Assembly: GCA_016713735.1 (NCBI GenBank)
Contig: JADJOP010000015.1
Span: 62,001 to 126,000 of the forward strand
DNA: 64,000 nucleotides
Origin: Bryobacterales bacterium
GTDB taxonomy: Bacteria; Acidobacteriota; Terriglobia; Bryobacterales; Bryobacteraceae
Direction: 5' to 3'
Shown here piece by piece: positions 43,255 through 53,672 of the stretch. The translations under genes and the position numbers were made by a program. The stretch's first letter is position 1, and every line of letters starts with the position of its first letter. The notes beneath the pieces are model-generated. The model was given only the letters and a program-made list of their open reading frames with translations, ran no database searches and had not been told where the DNA came from.

Positions 43255-45533
43255 CTACGGCAGCGACCCCAACAAATCCCGCGCATCCGCCGCCACCGCC
43301 GCATCGCCCGACGCCGCCGCCTCCTGCAAATGCCGCTTCGCCGCCGCGAAGTCGCCCATCGACCCCATCACCATCGCCATCCCCAAATGCGCCCGCCCAA
43401 ATCGCGGGTCAATCCTGAGCGCCTCGCCATACTGCTCCCGCGCCATCGCCCACTTCTTCTTCCGCGCATACAGATTCCCCAGCATCTCCCTCGGCTGCGC
43501 CAACCCCGGCCCCAGCGCCACCGCCCGCCGCATCTCGGGCTCGGCCTGCTCAAACTGCCCCCGCGCCGCCAGCGTCGCCGCATAGCCGTAATGCGCCGTC
43601 GCCAAATCCGGCTGATGCAGAATCGCCGCCCGGAACTCCGCCTCCGCCCCCGCCCCATCGCCCGCCGCCATCAACGCATTGCCCAACAACTCGCGAATCC
43701 CCGCATCCACCGGTTCCACCTCCACCGCCGCCCGCAGCGCCGCCACCGCCTCCGTCATCCGACCCTGCTGCTGATACGCCCGCCCCAGCGCCTGCAGCGT
43801 CGGCGCATCCCGCCCATCCAACCCACGGGCCTTCTCTAACAATGGAATCGCCCGCCCCAGATCATTCTGTTGCAGCAACGCCCCGCCCAACCCCCGCATC
43901 GCCGGAGCAAACGCCGCATCCTGCTTCAGCGCTGCTTCATACCACGCCATCGCCTCCCCCCGCTTCCCCGCCGCCAGGTACGCCTCGGCCAGGTCAAAGT
44001 AAAACGCCGGCCCCTTCGGCGCGTGCTTCTTCACCGCCGCCTCCAGCCGCGCAATCCCCGCCTCCAGATTGCTCTTCTGCAACACCTGCGCCACGGCCCG
44101 GTACAACTCCTCTTCGGCCGTCGCCGCCCCGCCCGCCGGATAGTAAGGCGCCACCTCGCCCCGGTACGACACCCCCGCCGTCTCCAACCGCTCCGCCCGC
44201 GCCGCCAGCAAATTCCCCGCCGGCGCCCGCCGCGCAATCTTGTGATCCGTCATCACCACGTGCACCACATCCTCGGTCCGCCGCTTCGGCATGTGGCACC
44301 CCGCGCACTCCTGCTTCCCCGTATGCCGCCCCGCCGCCACCAGCTTCTTCAACTCCGTCTCATGACACCCCCGGCACACCGCCGCATACCCCGCCACCGC
44401 CGCCGCCCCCCGCTTCACCGCATGCGGATCATGACACGTCGTGCACTGCAGCTTGCTGCCGCTCTTCACAAAACACTCCGACTGCCGCAACCGGTACGCC
44501 GCGCTGGCAATCTCAAACTTCTCCTCCCGCCCCGACCCCTTCGCATGGTCGAAATGCAGCATGTAGTCCTTCAGCGGCTCGCCCGGCCGGTAGCTGAATG
44601 CCCCCCGCCCATAGCGCTGAATCGCATTCGGCAGCGGAAAGCTCGTCGTCTCCAGGTGGCACTGCAAGCACACCTCCATCTGCCGCTCCGCCGGCAGCCG
44701 CCCCGGATGCACAATCAGCTTCTTCAACTCCTCCGGCGCGGCTTTCTTCTTCGCCGCCGCCACATGCGCCGCCCCCGGCCCGTGGCACCGCTGGCAATCG
44801 ATCCCCTCCGGCAACTCCCCCGGATACACCGGCTCCGCCCCCGCCCGCCCGACCTCGTCCAGGCTCATCCCCGCACCGTTCCCCCCCCCGCCGCCCCCCC
44901 GCGCCCCCCGCCCCGCCCCCGCCCGCCACCCCATCGCCCCCCGCCGCGCCGCCACCGCCCGCCCCCCACCGCGGATACCCGTTATGGCAAAAGAAGCAGT
45001 CGTAGTGGATCTTCCGCCGGAAATCGTAGTGCCCCCCGTTGTCATACCCCGGACTCATCGCCCACTTCCCCCCGCCATCGGCATACCAGCTCACCGGCAT
45101 CTCAATCAGGTGGTTCGCCCCATCCCTGTGCAGAAACGTCTTCGAGTGGTTCCCCGACCCCACCACATAGTGCACCTCATACTCGATCGCGTTCGTCTCC
45201 CCGCCCCCCTCGGCCTTCTGCCAGCGCCTCAGGAAGAACCGGCCCTCCCGCCGCAGAGGCTGATAGTAGCGGTCCGACGCCTTGTGATAGAACGCGCCCG
45301 CCCCCGGCAAACTCCCGCCCCGCGCTCGCCTCGGTTGCCCGCGCAAACGCCCGCCCCATCCCCGTCTCGGCATGCGTCTTGGCCTGCGCCGCGTGGCACT
45401 CGGCGCAACTCCCCGCCGCCGCATACTCGGCCTGCTGCCCCGCCCGCTGCTCTCCTGCCGGGCTCGCCTTCTTCCCCCCGCACCCCCACGACAAAACGAA
45501 CCCAACCGCCAACACCGCCACTCGCCGAGCCAT
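43255..45533 (-). CDS. Multiheme cytochrome c with C-terminal TPR repeats (two frameshifts)
   Basis: About 758 residues when three frames are joined. ATG 45531-45533 starts a lipoprotein-like leader (MARRVAVLAVGFVLSWGCGG, Cys as lipobox). Seven CxxCH heme sites are visible: CAECH, CFFCH, CQRCH, CLQCH, CTTCH, CRGCH and CAGCH. The C-terminal half is TPR repeats (LAEAYLAAGKRGEAMAWYEA, LGRAYQQQGRMTEAVAALRA, LGNALMAAGDGAGAEAEFRA). One shift is near 45310 and the other within a G-rich stretch (coding strand) at about 44875-44965; both look like an extra base. It probably carries electrons at the outer face of a membrane, as in the doubled-CxxCH/TPR proteins of Acidobacteriota. Electron partners are unknown. 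Confidence 0.82.
44875..44965 (-). repeat. G-rich low-complexity stretch inside the cytochrome gene
   Basis: On the coding strand about 90 bp are dominated by runs of G (up to 9) and encode only Gly/Arg in every frame, between CFFCHNGYPR and LPEGIDCQRCH. One of the gene's frameshifts falls here. It resembles the poly-G tract at 29.8 kb on a smaller scale and may be a miscalled segment. Confidence 0.6.
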
Positions 45534-45694
45534 CGCCACCCGAGCAGCGTACCACGCCCCAACTTGTTGCAATCCGGCAAGCTCGTATCCTGCCTAGCTC
45601 CACCGCCAACGCTGATCCCCCATCGGCTGCGCACCGGTGAATTCCCAGTGCCCACGATCCCCACCGCGAATCAGACGGCGGCACAGGGCGCTTC

Positions 45695-45723
45695 TTGTGC
45701 CGGTTTTGGGCCGCCCGTATAAT
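45695..45723 (+). promoter_or_regulatory. Strong sigma-70-type promoter for the Panacea-domain gene
   Basis: TTGTGC (45695-45700) and a perfect TATAAT (45718-45723) are separated by 17 bp. Transcription would start near 45730, at or next to the in-frame GTG at 45732, implying a leaderless mRNA. No other match this close to the consensus was noticed in the window. Confidence 0.75.
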
Positions 45724-45731
45724 TGGGGTGC

Positions 45732-46283
45732 GTGGGTGCCCTGTGGTTCCAATTCGATGCCGACAAGTTCATGCAGGCGGCGGTGTATCTCACCGGGCTG
45801 TGCCCGGCGATGACGAAGATGAAGCTGTTCAAGCTCCTGTTCTTCGCTGACAAGAAGCACCTGTGCGAGTATGGCCGGCCAATTGTGGGTGGGCGTTACG
45901 TCGCCATGAAAGACGGCCCCGTGCATTCCGAGGGCTACGACATCATCAAGGGCGGCCGCCATCAGGTCCACCAATACCTCGGCATCAAAGGCAGGAACAT
46001 CGAGGTCCTCCAGCGGTCCGGGAATCTCCAGGCTCTCTCGGACTCCGATGAGGAGGTCCTCACGGAGATCGCCCGCGAACTCGGCCACCTCTCCGCCGAG
46101 AAACTGAGCGAGCTCTCCCACAACGACCCCGCCTGGAACTCACGTCCCAGAAACGCCGACATGTTATACAGTGACTTCCTCCGAAGTTGCGATCCGGCAA
46201 TCCTCGAACAGATCCGCGAGGATCAACAGGTAAGGGACCTTGTCAACGACGTCAGCCTCTCGGAAGAGCCGGTCCGCATTTAG
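45732..46283 (+). CDS. Panacea/SocA-domain (DUF4065) antitoxin-like protein
   Basis: 183 residues from GTG 45732, where transcription probably starts; an ATG lies at 45771. The domain is recognisable by FMQAAVYLTGLCPAMTKMKL, FKLLFFADKKHLCEYGRPIV and GGRYVAMKDGPVHSEGYDII. That is the Panacea/DUF4065 (SocA) pattern found in antitoxins and phage-related proteins. Its partner gene overlaps the 3' end by 44 bp. Panacea proteins are known to neutralise many different toxin folds, so the overlapping downstream gene is the likely toxin. The C-terminal 60 residues (SDFLRSCDPAILEQIREDQQ) may form the toxin contact. Confidence 0.8.
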   Translation: MGALWFQFDADKFMQAAVYLTGLCPAMTKMKLFKLLFFADKKHLCEYGRPIVGGRYVAMKDGPVHSEGYDIIKGGRHQVHQYLGIKGRNIEVLQRSGNLQALSDSDEEVLTEIARELGHLSAEKLSELSHNDPAWNSRPRNADMLYSDFLRSCDPAILEQIREDQQVRDLVNDVSLSEEPVRI

Positions 46284-46725
46284 AGTTGGCACGGTCATCC
46301 ACTGGAGGGACTTTCCCGGCGCCAGTGAAACAAAATCCCGCTATTTTGTCGTAGTCGGCGCCACCGATACCTGTTTCCTCTGCTCCACCACCACAACGAA
46401 GACGCATCTCCTCCATCACCCCAAACTCGGGCCGAGTTTCACCGCGGCCATCCCCGCAGGCAGTTGTTGCCTCCCCCGCGAGTGCCGTGTCGACTGCCGC
46501 AACTGCGAGGAGTTCGACGATGTCCTGATGTCGAACTACCTGGGGAGCGCACGCGTGTCAGTCGTCGGCGCGCTCCCGGCTGAGATCCTGACCCTGATCC
46601 GCGCCACCGCCTCCCGCTCCCGCACACTCGAACGCGCGAAAAAAGCCATCATCCTCGACGAGTTGGACGCCGAAATCGAGCAACTCATCTCTGGCCCGAA
46701 TCTCGAACCACCCCTTTCCACATGA
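46240..46725 (+). CDS. PemK/MazF-like candidate toxin with Cys cluster
   Basis: 161 residues from TTG 46240, which overlaps the Panacea gene; AAGGGA just upstream may be its ribosome site. The opening (RVGTVIHWRDFPGASETKSR, YFVVVGATDTCFLCSTTTTK) resembles the SH3-like barrel of PemK/MazF endoribonucleases. The later VVGALPAEILTLIRATASRS fits the C-terminal helix of that fold. Between them is a cluster of five Cys (CCLPRECRVDCRNC) that could bind zinc and is not typical of MazF. The toxin assignment rests on this resemblance and on the pairing with a Panacea domain. It is inference and not confirmed. Confidence 0.5.
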   Translation: MSTTSASRKSRSAFRVGTVIHWRDFPGASETKSRYFVVVGATDTCFLCSTTTTKTHLLHHPKLGPSFTAAIPAGSCCLPRECRVDCRNCEEFDDVLMSNYLGSARVSVVGALPAEILTLIRATASRSRTLERAKKAIILDELDAEIEQLISGPNLEPPLST

Positions 46726-46806
46726 CCTCCCCCCAACTTTCCCTCCACACTCCGCCCCCCGCCCGCGTCAACCTCAACAGGGGAATCTGCCCCCACCTGC
46801 CCCCCC

Positions 46807-48432
<1,626 letters not shown>

Positions 48433-48435
48433 TGC

Positions 48436-49329
48436 GTGCTCGAATTGCTGCGAAAATTCATTGACGACCCGCCCCCGCCCTACGCCTTTGAAATCTCCCA
48501 GGGCGGCATCGCCTGGGCCCGCCGGCTGCCCGAAAAGGGCGCCGCGCTCGAAACCGGATTTCTGCCGCTGGCCCCCGGCATCCTTAACGTCTCCCCCGTC
48601 CAGGACAATGTCGTCCAGCCGGAGGCCTTCGAAAACGCCGTCCACACCCTGGCCAACGGCAACGGAGCAAGCCGTCATCGCGAAGCCGCCCTCATCCTGC
48701 CCGATTTCTCCACCCGCGTCGCCGTTCTCGACTTTGAGCAGTTCCCCAAGGTCCGCGACGAACAACTCGCCCTCGTCCGCTTCCGCCTGAAGAAAACCGT
48801 CCCCTTCGACATGGACACCGCCTCCATCAGCTTCCACCCGCGCCAGTACGACGGCCGCTGGTACGCCGTCGCCGCGGCGGCCGCGCTGGAAATCGTCGCC
48901 CGCTATGAGGCCGCCTTCCGCTCGGCCGGCTTCCAGCCCGGCTTCGTCACCACCTCCGCGCTGGCCGCCATTGACCTCGTCGCCTCCGAACCCCTCATCG
49001 CCACCGCCAAGCTCGACGACCGCGTCCTCACCGTCACCCTCAGCGAAGGCGCGCGCCTCCGCCTCCTGCGCTGCATGGAACTCTCTGACCTCACTCTCGA
49101 CGAACTGATGGGCGTCCTCTTTCCCACCATGGCCTACGCCGAGGATGAGCTCAAACGGCGCCCCGCGAAACTCCTCCTCTGCGGCTTCGGGCCGCTCAGC
49201 GCTGAACTCCAGCAAGCCGCCGCCGCCGAGTTGCAGATGGCCGTCGAGCCCCTCCGCTCCGCCCTCGGCGCCCCTGATTCCCACAACGCCGGACTCTTCG
49301 GCTACCTCCAGGCCAACCGGGTGAACTGA
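48436..49329 (+). CDS. PilM-like actin-fold pilus assembly protein
   Basis: 297 residues, GTG start 4 bp after pilB. The N-terminus (YAFEISQGGIAWARRLPEKG) and EAALILPDFSTRVAVLDFEQ followed by VRFRLKKTVPFDMDTASISF match the actin-like PilM/GspL cytoplasmic domain. No membrane helix is present, as expected for PilM. It should bind the cytoplasmic tail of PilN and link the ATPase to the inner-membrane platform. The last base-pairs lie 2 bp from the PilN-like start. Confidence 0.8.
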   Translation: MLELLRKFIDDPPPPYAFEISQGGIAWARRLPEKGAALETGFLPLAPGILNVSPVQDNVVQPEAFENAVHTLANGNGASRHREAALILPDFSTRVAVLDFEQFPKVRDEQLALVRFRLKKTVPFDMDTASISFHPRQYDGRWYAVAAAAALEIVARYEAAFRSAGFQPGFVTTSALAAIDLVASEPLIATAKLDDRVLTVTLSEGARLRLLRCMELSDLTLDELMGVLFPTMAYAEDELKRRPAKLLLCGFGPLSAELQQAAAAELQMAVEPLRSALGAPDSHNAGLFGYLQANRVN

Positions 49330-49331
49330 CC

Positions 49332-49904
49332 ATGCGCGGAACCCTCCCCATCAACCTCTCCAGCGACCCCTTCCGCCGCGACCGACCCATCATCCTCCTC
49401 GGTTGGGCCGGCGGCGCCGCCCTCACCGGCCTCTTCGTTTACCTCGCCGCCATGGCCTGGATCCAACGCTCCGAAGCCACCGACACCCGCGAGGCCCTCC
49501 AAAGCGCCCAGCGCCAGCTCACCTCGATGAACACCGAACTGGCCAAGTTCGACGGCGAACTCCGCCTCCCGGCCAACGCCCAGTCCATCGAACACTCGCT
49601 CTTCTACAACCAGCTCCTCCTGCGCAAAGGCATCTCCTGGACCGGCATCTTCAACGACCTCGAAAAGGTCCTGCCGCACAACGTCCGCCTCATCAGCGTC
49701 CGCCCCCAGGTCACCTCCGCCAACCAGATCATCCTCGACATGGTCGTCGGCTCGCAGTCGCCCGAGCCCGTCGTCGACATGGTCATGCGCCTCGAAGGCT
49801 CGGCCCGCTTCGGCGCCACCGCCGTCTCCAGTTGGCTGCCGCCCACGCAGTCCGAACCGCTCTTCCGCTACAGGGTCACCTCCAACTATGCTCCCGCGCT
49901 TTAG
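49332..49904 (+). CDS. PilN-like inner-membrane pilus protein
   Basis: 190 residues. A short cytoplasmic segment with the PilN-type motif INLSSDPFRRDRPI precedes one membrane helix (LLGWAGGAALTGLFVYLAAM). A coiled region (ALQSAQRQLTSMNTELAKF) and a ferredoxin-like domain (FNDLEKVLPHNVRLISVRPQ) follow. The domain order fits PilN. It overlaps the PilO-like gene by 17 bp and should form the PilN-PilO heterodimer. Confidence 0.82.
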   Translation: MRGTLPINLSSDPFRRDRPIILLGWAGGAALTGLFVYLAAMAWIQRSEATDTREALQSAQRQLTSMNTELAKFDGELRLPANAQSIEHSLFYNQLLLRKGISWTGIFNDLEKVLPHNVRLISVRPQVTSANQIILDMVVGSQSPEPVVDMVMRLEGSARFGATAVSSWLPPTQSEPLFRYRVTSNYAPAL

Positions 49905-50826
49905 CACCAAAACCACCGTCCACGGGCGCGACCCTCGCGGCGTCGTCAAGGTCGTCCTCAGCGTGCTCGCCGGGCTCAACCTCATCGCCGGCTACTTTTA
50001 CTTCTTCCCCCCCGGCGGCTCGGCCTCCGAACTCGACGCCGCCCTGGCCCAAACCCGCGCCCAAATCCAGCGCGGCCGCGCCTCGCTCGAACTCACCAAA
50101 ACCAACGTGAGAAAGGTTCAGTCGGCCCGCCTCGAACAGGAACAGTTCGTCACCGGCTACTTCCTCGACCGCCGCACCGCCTCCTCCACCATCCTCTCGG
50201 AAATCGGCAAACTCGCCAAAAACGCCGGCCTCACCCCGCGCGAACACAGCTTTGCCATCGACCCCGTCGAAGGCTCCGACGAGTTCTCCATGATGACCAT
50301 CACCGGCAACTACGAGGGCAACTACGCCGATCTCGTCGAGTTCGTCAACGCCGTCGACCGCTCCCCCCGCTTCCTCATCATCGACTCCATCACCGCCCAG
50401 CCCCAGCAATCCGGCGGCCTCCAGGCCCGCTTCAAGATGAACGCCTTCCTTCGTGAATCCGGCGGCCCGCCCATCCCCGCCACCCCGCCCAGCGACGTCA
50501 CCGCGCAAAACGAACCCACCGCCGAGGTCGAGACCCTCCCCCTGCGCCCCGTCTCCTCCCCCTCCTCCACGCCCGCCCCCACCCCCGATGCCCCCAAAGC
50601 CAGCCCCTTCCCCCAGGGTGGCGCGGTCACCCTCGGCGGCGTCGCTTCCTCACCGCCCGCCCCCGCAAGCCGCGCCGTCCCAGGCCGCGCACCCCGCCCG
50701 CTCCCCGGCTCCGCAGTCTCCGGCCGAGCGACTGTACCGCCCGCCGGCTCCACCCGCCCCGAACGCGCTCCCGAGGGAGCCCCTTCCACCACACCCCGCC
50801 CCTCCCCCAAAGGAGCCGCCAAATGA
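49888..50826 (+). CDS. PilO-like protein with long Pro/Thr-rich tail
   Basis: 312 residues. A membrane helix (VVLSVLAGLNLIAGYFYFFP) is followed by a coiled section and a PilO-like ferredoxin-type domain (FVTGYFLDRRTASSTILSEI, EFSMMTITGNYEGNYADLVE). The last ~110 residues are Pro/Ala/Ser/Thr-rich (PTAEVETLPLRPVSSPSSTP onward) and look disordered, longer than in typical PilO. Its last four bases overlap the start of the next gene (ATGA). It should pair with PilN in the inner-membrane alignment complex. Confidence 0.78.
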   Translation: MLPRFSTKTTVHGRDPRGVVKVVLSVLAGLNLIAGYFYFFPPGGSASELDAALAQTRAQIQRGRASLELTKTNVRKVQSARLEQEQFVTGYFLDRRTASSTILSEIGKLAKNAGLTPREHSFAIDPVEGSDEFSMMTITGNYEGNYADLVEFVNAVDRSPRFLIIDSITAQPQQSGGLQARFKMNAFLRESGGPPIPATPPSDVTAQNEPTAEVETLPLRPVSSPSSTPAPTPDAPKASPFPQGGAVTLGGVASSPPAPASRAVPGRAPRPLPGSAVSGRATVPPAGSTRPERAPEGAPSTTPRPSPKGAAK

Positions 50827-51605
50827 ACATGAAACTGGAACTCGGCGCCGAGCCTCGCAAAGTCGCCATCCTCGCCGGCCTCCTCCTCGTCGCCGCCTAC
50901 CTCATGTACACCAACGTCTTCACGGCAAGCTACGGCCCGCCCCCCTCCGCCACCACCGCCGCCACCACGCCGCCCACTGCCGCCGCGCCCCCGCGCCCGG
51001 CCCCCACCGCCTCCCTCCGCCAAACCCAGGACGCCTCCGCCGCCATCGCCGCCAGCGCCGGCCCTGCCCGCAACGCCCGCGGCGCCTCCTCGGCCGTCGA
51101 GTTCCGTCCCTCCCTCAAACCCAAAAAAGCCGAGGACCTCCCCGACCTCGCTCAAATCGACCCCGCCCTCCGCCTCGACCTCCTCGCCAAACTCCAGCGC
51201 GTCACCCTCGATGGCCCCGGCCGCAGCCTCTTCGACTTCGGCGCCGCCCCGCCCCCCAAGCTCCCCGAACCCAAGATCATCCCCGGCCGCCCCGGCCGCG
51301 GCGGCGGCAAAAAAGGCGCCGACTCCCTCACGCCGCCCGAAATGCCCGTCGCCGACCTCAAGCCCGTCGAACAACCCAAGCCCCCCCCGCCCCCCATACC
51401 GCTCAAGTTCTACGGCTACATCGCGGGCGGCGCGGGCAAACGCGCCTTCTTCCTCCAGGGCGAAGACATCTTCGTCGCCGCCGAAGGCGAAACCATCAAG
51501 GCCCGCTTCAAAGTGGTCAAAATCGGCATCAACGCCGCCACCGTCGAAGACGTCCAATTCAAAAGCCAGCAGTCGCTCCCCCTTGAGCTCGTCCCTGCTG
51601 CTTGA
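50823..51605 (+). CDS. PilP/GspC-like protein
   Basis: 260 residues. One N-terminal membrane segment (VAILAGLLLVAAYLMYTNVF) is followed by a Pro/Ala/Thr-rich linker. The C-terminal ~70 residues (IPLKFYGYIAGGAGKRAFFL, QGEDIFVAAEGETIKARFKV, VVKIGINAATVEDVQFKSQQ) form the HR/PilP-like beta domain of GspC/PilP proteins. In that family it binds the secretin. The secretin gene is not in the window. Here the protein is membrane-anchored instead of being a lipoprotein, which is nearer to GspC. Confidence 0.72.
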   Translation: MNMKLELGAEPRKVAILAGLLLVAAYLMYTNVFTASYGPPPSATTAATTPPTAAAPPRPAPTASLRQTQDASAAIAASAGPARNARGASSAVEFRPSLKPKKAEDLPDLAQIDPALRLDLLAKLQRVTLDGPGRSLFDFGAAPPPKLPEPKIIPGRPGRGGGKKGADSLTPPEMPVADLKPVEQPKPPPPPIPLKFYGYIAGGAGKRAFFLQGEDIFVAAEGETIKARFKVVKIGINAATVEDVQFKSQQSLPLELVPAA

Positions 51606-51616
51606 TGGAATAAGAA

Positions 51617-52944
51617 GTGAGCATGCGTCGTAGAGCACAGCGCCGAGGTGAGCAAGGCTTCGCCCTCCTGCTCGTCTTCGCCATGGCCGCCGCCGTGGTC
51701 TTCATGCTCTATCTCGAGGCCCCCCGCCTGGCCACCGAATCGCTCCGCTCCAAGGAACAGCTCCTCATCGATCGCGGCGAACAATACCAGCGCGCCATCC
51801 AGATCTTCGTCCGCACCATCAAGAAATACCCCCAGTCCCTCGAAGAGCTGGAAAAATTCCAGGACAAACGCTTCCTCCGCCGCCGCTACAAAGACCCCTT
51901 CACTGGCGAAGAGGAATGGCGCCTCATCCACTCCGATGTCAACGGCATCCTGTACGACTCCAAGGTCTACGGCCCCAAAAAAGACGCTGACGGCAAGGAG
52001 CCCCGCCAGACCTTCGTCGGCGAACTCCCCTCCCTCGGCAACCCCAACCCCGTCGATCCCAACGACCCCAACGCTCAAAACCCCGCCCTCCAGCGCCGCG
52101 CCAGTGACCGCCCCGCCATCGCCTCAGGCCAGGGAACCGGCGGCGCGCCCACAGCAGACCCCAACGCCCCCGTTGATCCCAATGCGCCCCTGAACCCCAA
52201 CCAGATTCCCGGCCAGCCCGGCGCCTTCCCCGGCGGATTCCCCGGCATCCCCGCCGCCCCCGGCATCAGCGGCATGCCCAGCTTCCGCCCCGCCAACCCC
52301 ATCGTGAACCCCGGCACGACCGGCGCCCCCGGTACAACCGGCTCCTCCTCCCGGCGGCTTCATCGGCGGCTCCATCCCCTCGCCCGGCGGCGTCTCCAGC
52401 TCCCAGGGCGGCGGCTTCATCGGCGCTCCCATCGGCGGCTCTGCAGCCACTTCACCCACTGGCGCGCGCCCCGGCGGCACGGTGCAAGGCGCTGTCGGCG
52501 GTGTCCCCGGCGTCCCTGGCGGCCCCCTCCGGCGCTCCCGGCCAGGTCCCCACCGCCGCCGCCGACCTCATCCGCCAGATCCTCACCACCCCCCGCGCCG
52601 GCGGCCTCCAGGGCGCGCAAGGCATGGCGCAAGGCGGACTCGGCGCCGGCATCGCCGGCATCGCCTCGAAAAAGGAAGCCACCGGCATCAAAATCTACAA
52701 CGAGCGCACCCGTTACGACGAATGGGAGTTTGTCTACGACCAGAGCAAGGAAGCCAAAAGCGCCATGGCCGCCGCCGGCGTCAACTCCCAGGGAACCAAC
52801 CAGCCCGGCGGCCCGCTCCAGGGCAGCCAGCCCGGCACAACCGGTGCATTCGGACAGCCCGGCTCAACCGGCACATCCGGCCGAGGCTTCTCCCAACCCG
52901 CCTCGCCCACCACCGGCTCATCTGGCAGCACAGAGTTACCATAG
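51617..52944 (+). CDS. Pseudopilin-like protein with Gly/Pro-rich insert (two frameshifts)
   Basis: About 441 residues when three frames are joined; GTG 51617, alternative ATG 51623. The N-terminus has a prepilin-like hydrophobic helix (GEQGFALLLVFAMAAAVVFM) without the usual Glu at position 5. A pseudopilin-like body follows (YQRAIQIFVRTIKKYPQSLE, RFLRRRYKDPFTGEEEWRLI). A long Gly/Pro/Ala-rich insert (about 140-300) follows, then a conserved-looking end (GIKIYNERTRYDEWEFVYDQ). Frames change near 52355 and near 52525, each as if one base were extra. The spliced reading GGFIGGSIPSPGGVSS and PSGAPGQVPTAAADLIRQIL is sensible. Role is inferred as a minor pseudopilin or pilus-associated protein. 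Confidence 0.7.
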
Positions 52945-53030
52945 GCGCGGGCCCAACCCAACTTCCACCACCGGGAGGACAAAGTAGCGAAACCAATCGC
53001 CCCCAGGGGCGCGCGGGCGCGCCGGAATCG

Positions 53031-53468
53031 TTACGACAGCAGCTTCAGAATCTCAGCCAGCTCTTTGCGCAACCCCGACAGATCCACCGCCGGCGCAGCC
53101 GGAGGTCCGAACAGATCCCCCTGCACCTTCGCCACCGGAGCCGTCTTCACCGTGGCCTTCTTCTTGTTCTGGTCGAGATAGAGGCGCGCGCCTTCAATCG
53201 TGAAGCGCTTCTCATAGAGCAGCCGCTTCAGCTCCAGCACCATCTCCACATCCTTGCGCCGGTACAGCCTGTGCCCCGTCCCTGACTTCTTCGGCATCAG
53301 CGACGGAAACTCCGACTCCCAATACCGCAGCACATACGGCTCCACCCCCGCCAGGTGGCTCACTTCGCCAATGCGGAAGTACAGCTTGTCGGGAATCTCC
53401 GGAGTCGTGCCGGGCGGCGGCGCGGGATGAACGTTGCGCATGAAGGGGTTGCCGAGCCTCCTCATCAT
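53031..53468 (-). CDS. MerR-family transcriptional regulator
   Basis: Start uncertain: ATG 53466-53468, 53463-53465 or 53439-53441. The N-terminal DNA-binding helix-turn-helix is clear (LYFRIGEVSHLAGVEPYVLR, YWESEFPSLMPKKSGTGHRL), with the YRRKDVEMVLELKRLLYEKR helix following. A short C-terminal tail ends EILKLLS. It lacks an evident effector domain, so the inducer is unknown. It is oriented away from the VOC gene, so both may share a control region of about 200 bp. Confidence 0.88.
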   Translation of the reverse strand: MMRRLGNPFMRNVHPAPPPGTTPEIPDKLYFRIGEVSHLAGVEPYVLRYWESEFPSLMPKKSGTGHRLYRRKDVEMVLELKRLLYEKRFTIEGARLYLDQNKKKATVKTAPVAKVQGDLFGPPAAPAVDLSGLRKELAEILKLLS

Positions 53469-53672
53469 CGTATGGGATGCGTCACCAAGCGTCAATATTT
53501 CAGTTGCAAATTGGACCGCTCGCCGCTTCAGTCCCATCCCCGTGCTCATTCCCGCGCTGGCTGCCGCCCCAACCCCGAACGCAACCGCCGCCCGCCCCCT
53601 GCCCTCCCGCCACCCGCTCCCGCCCTTCTGCCTTCCGCCCCATTCGCGCTACAATCGCTGCGGGAGGTTCCC

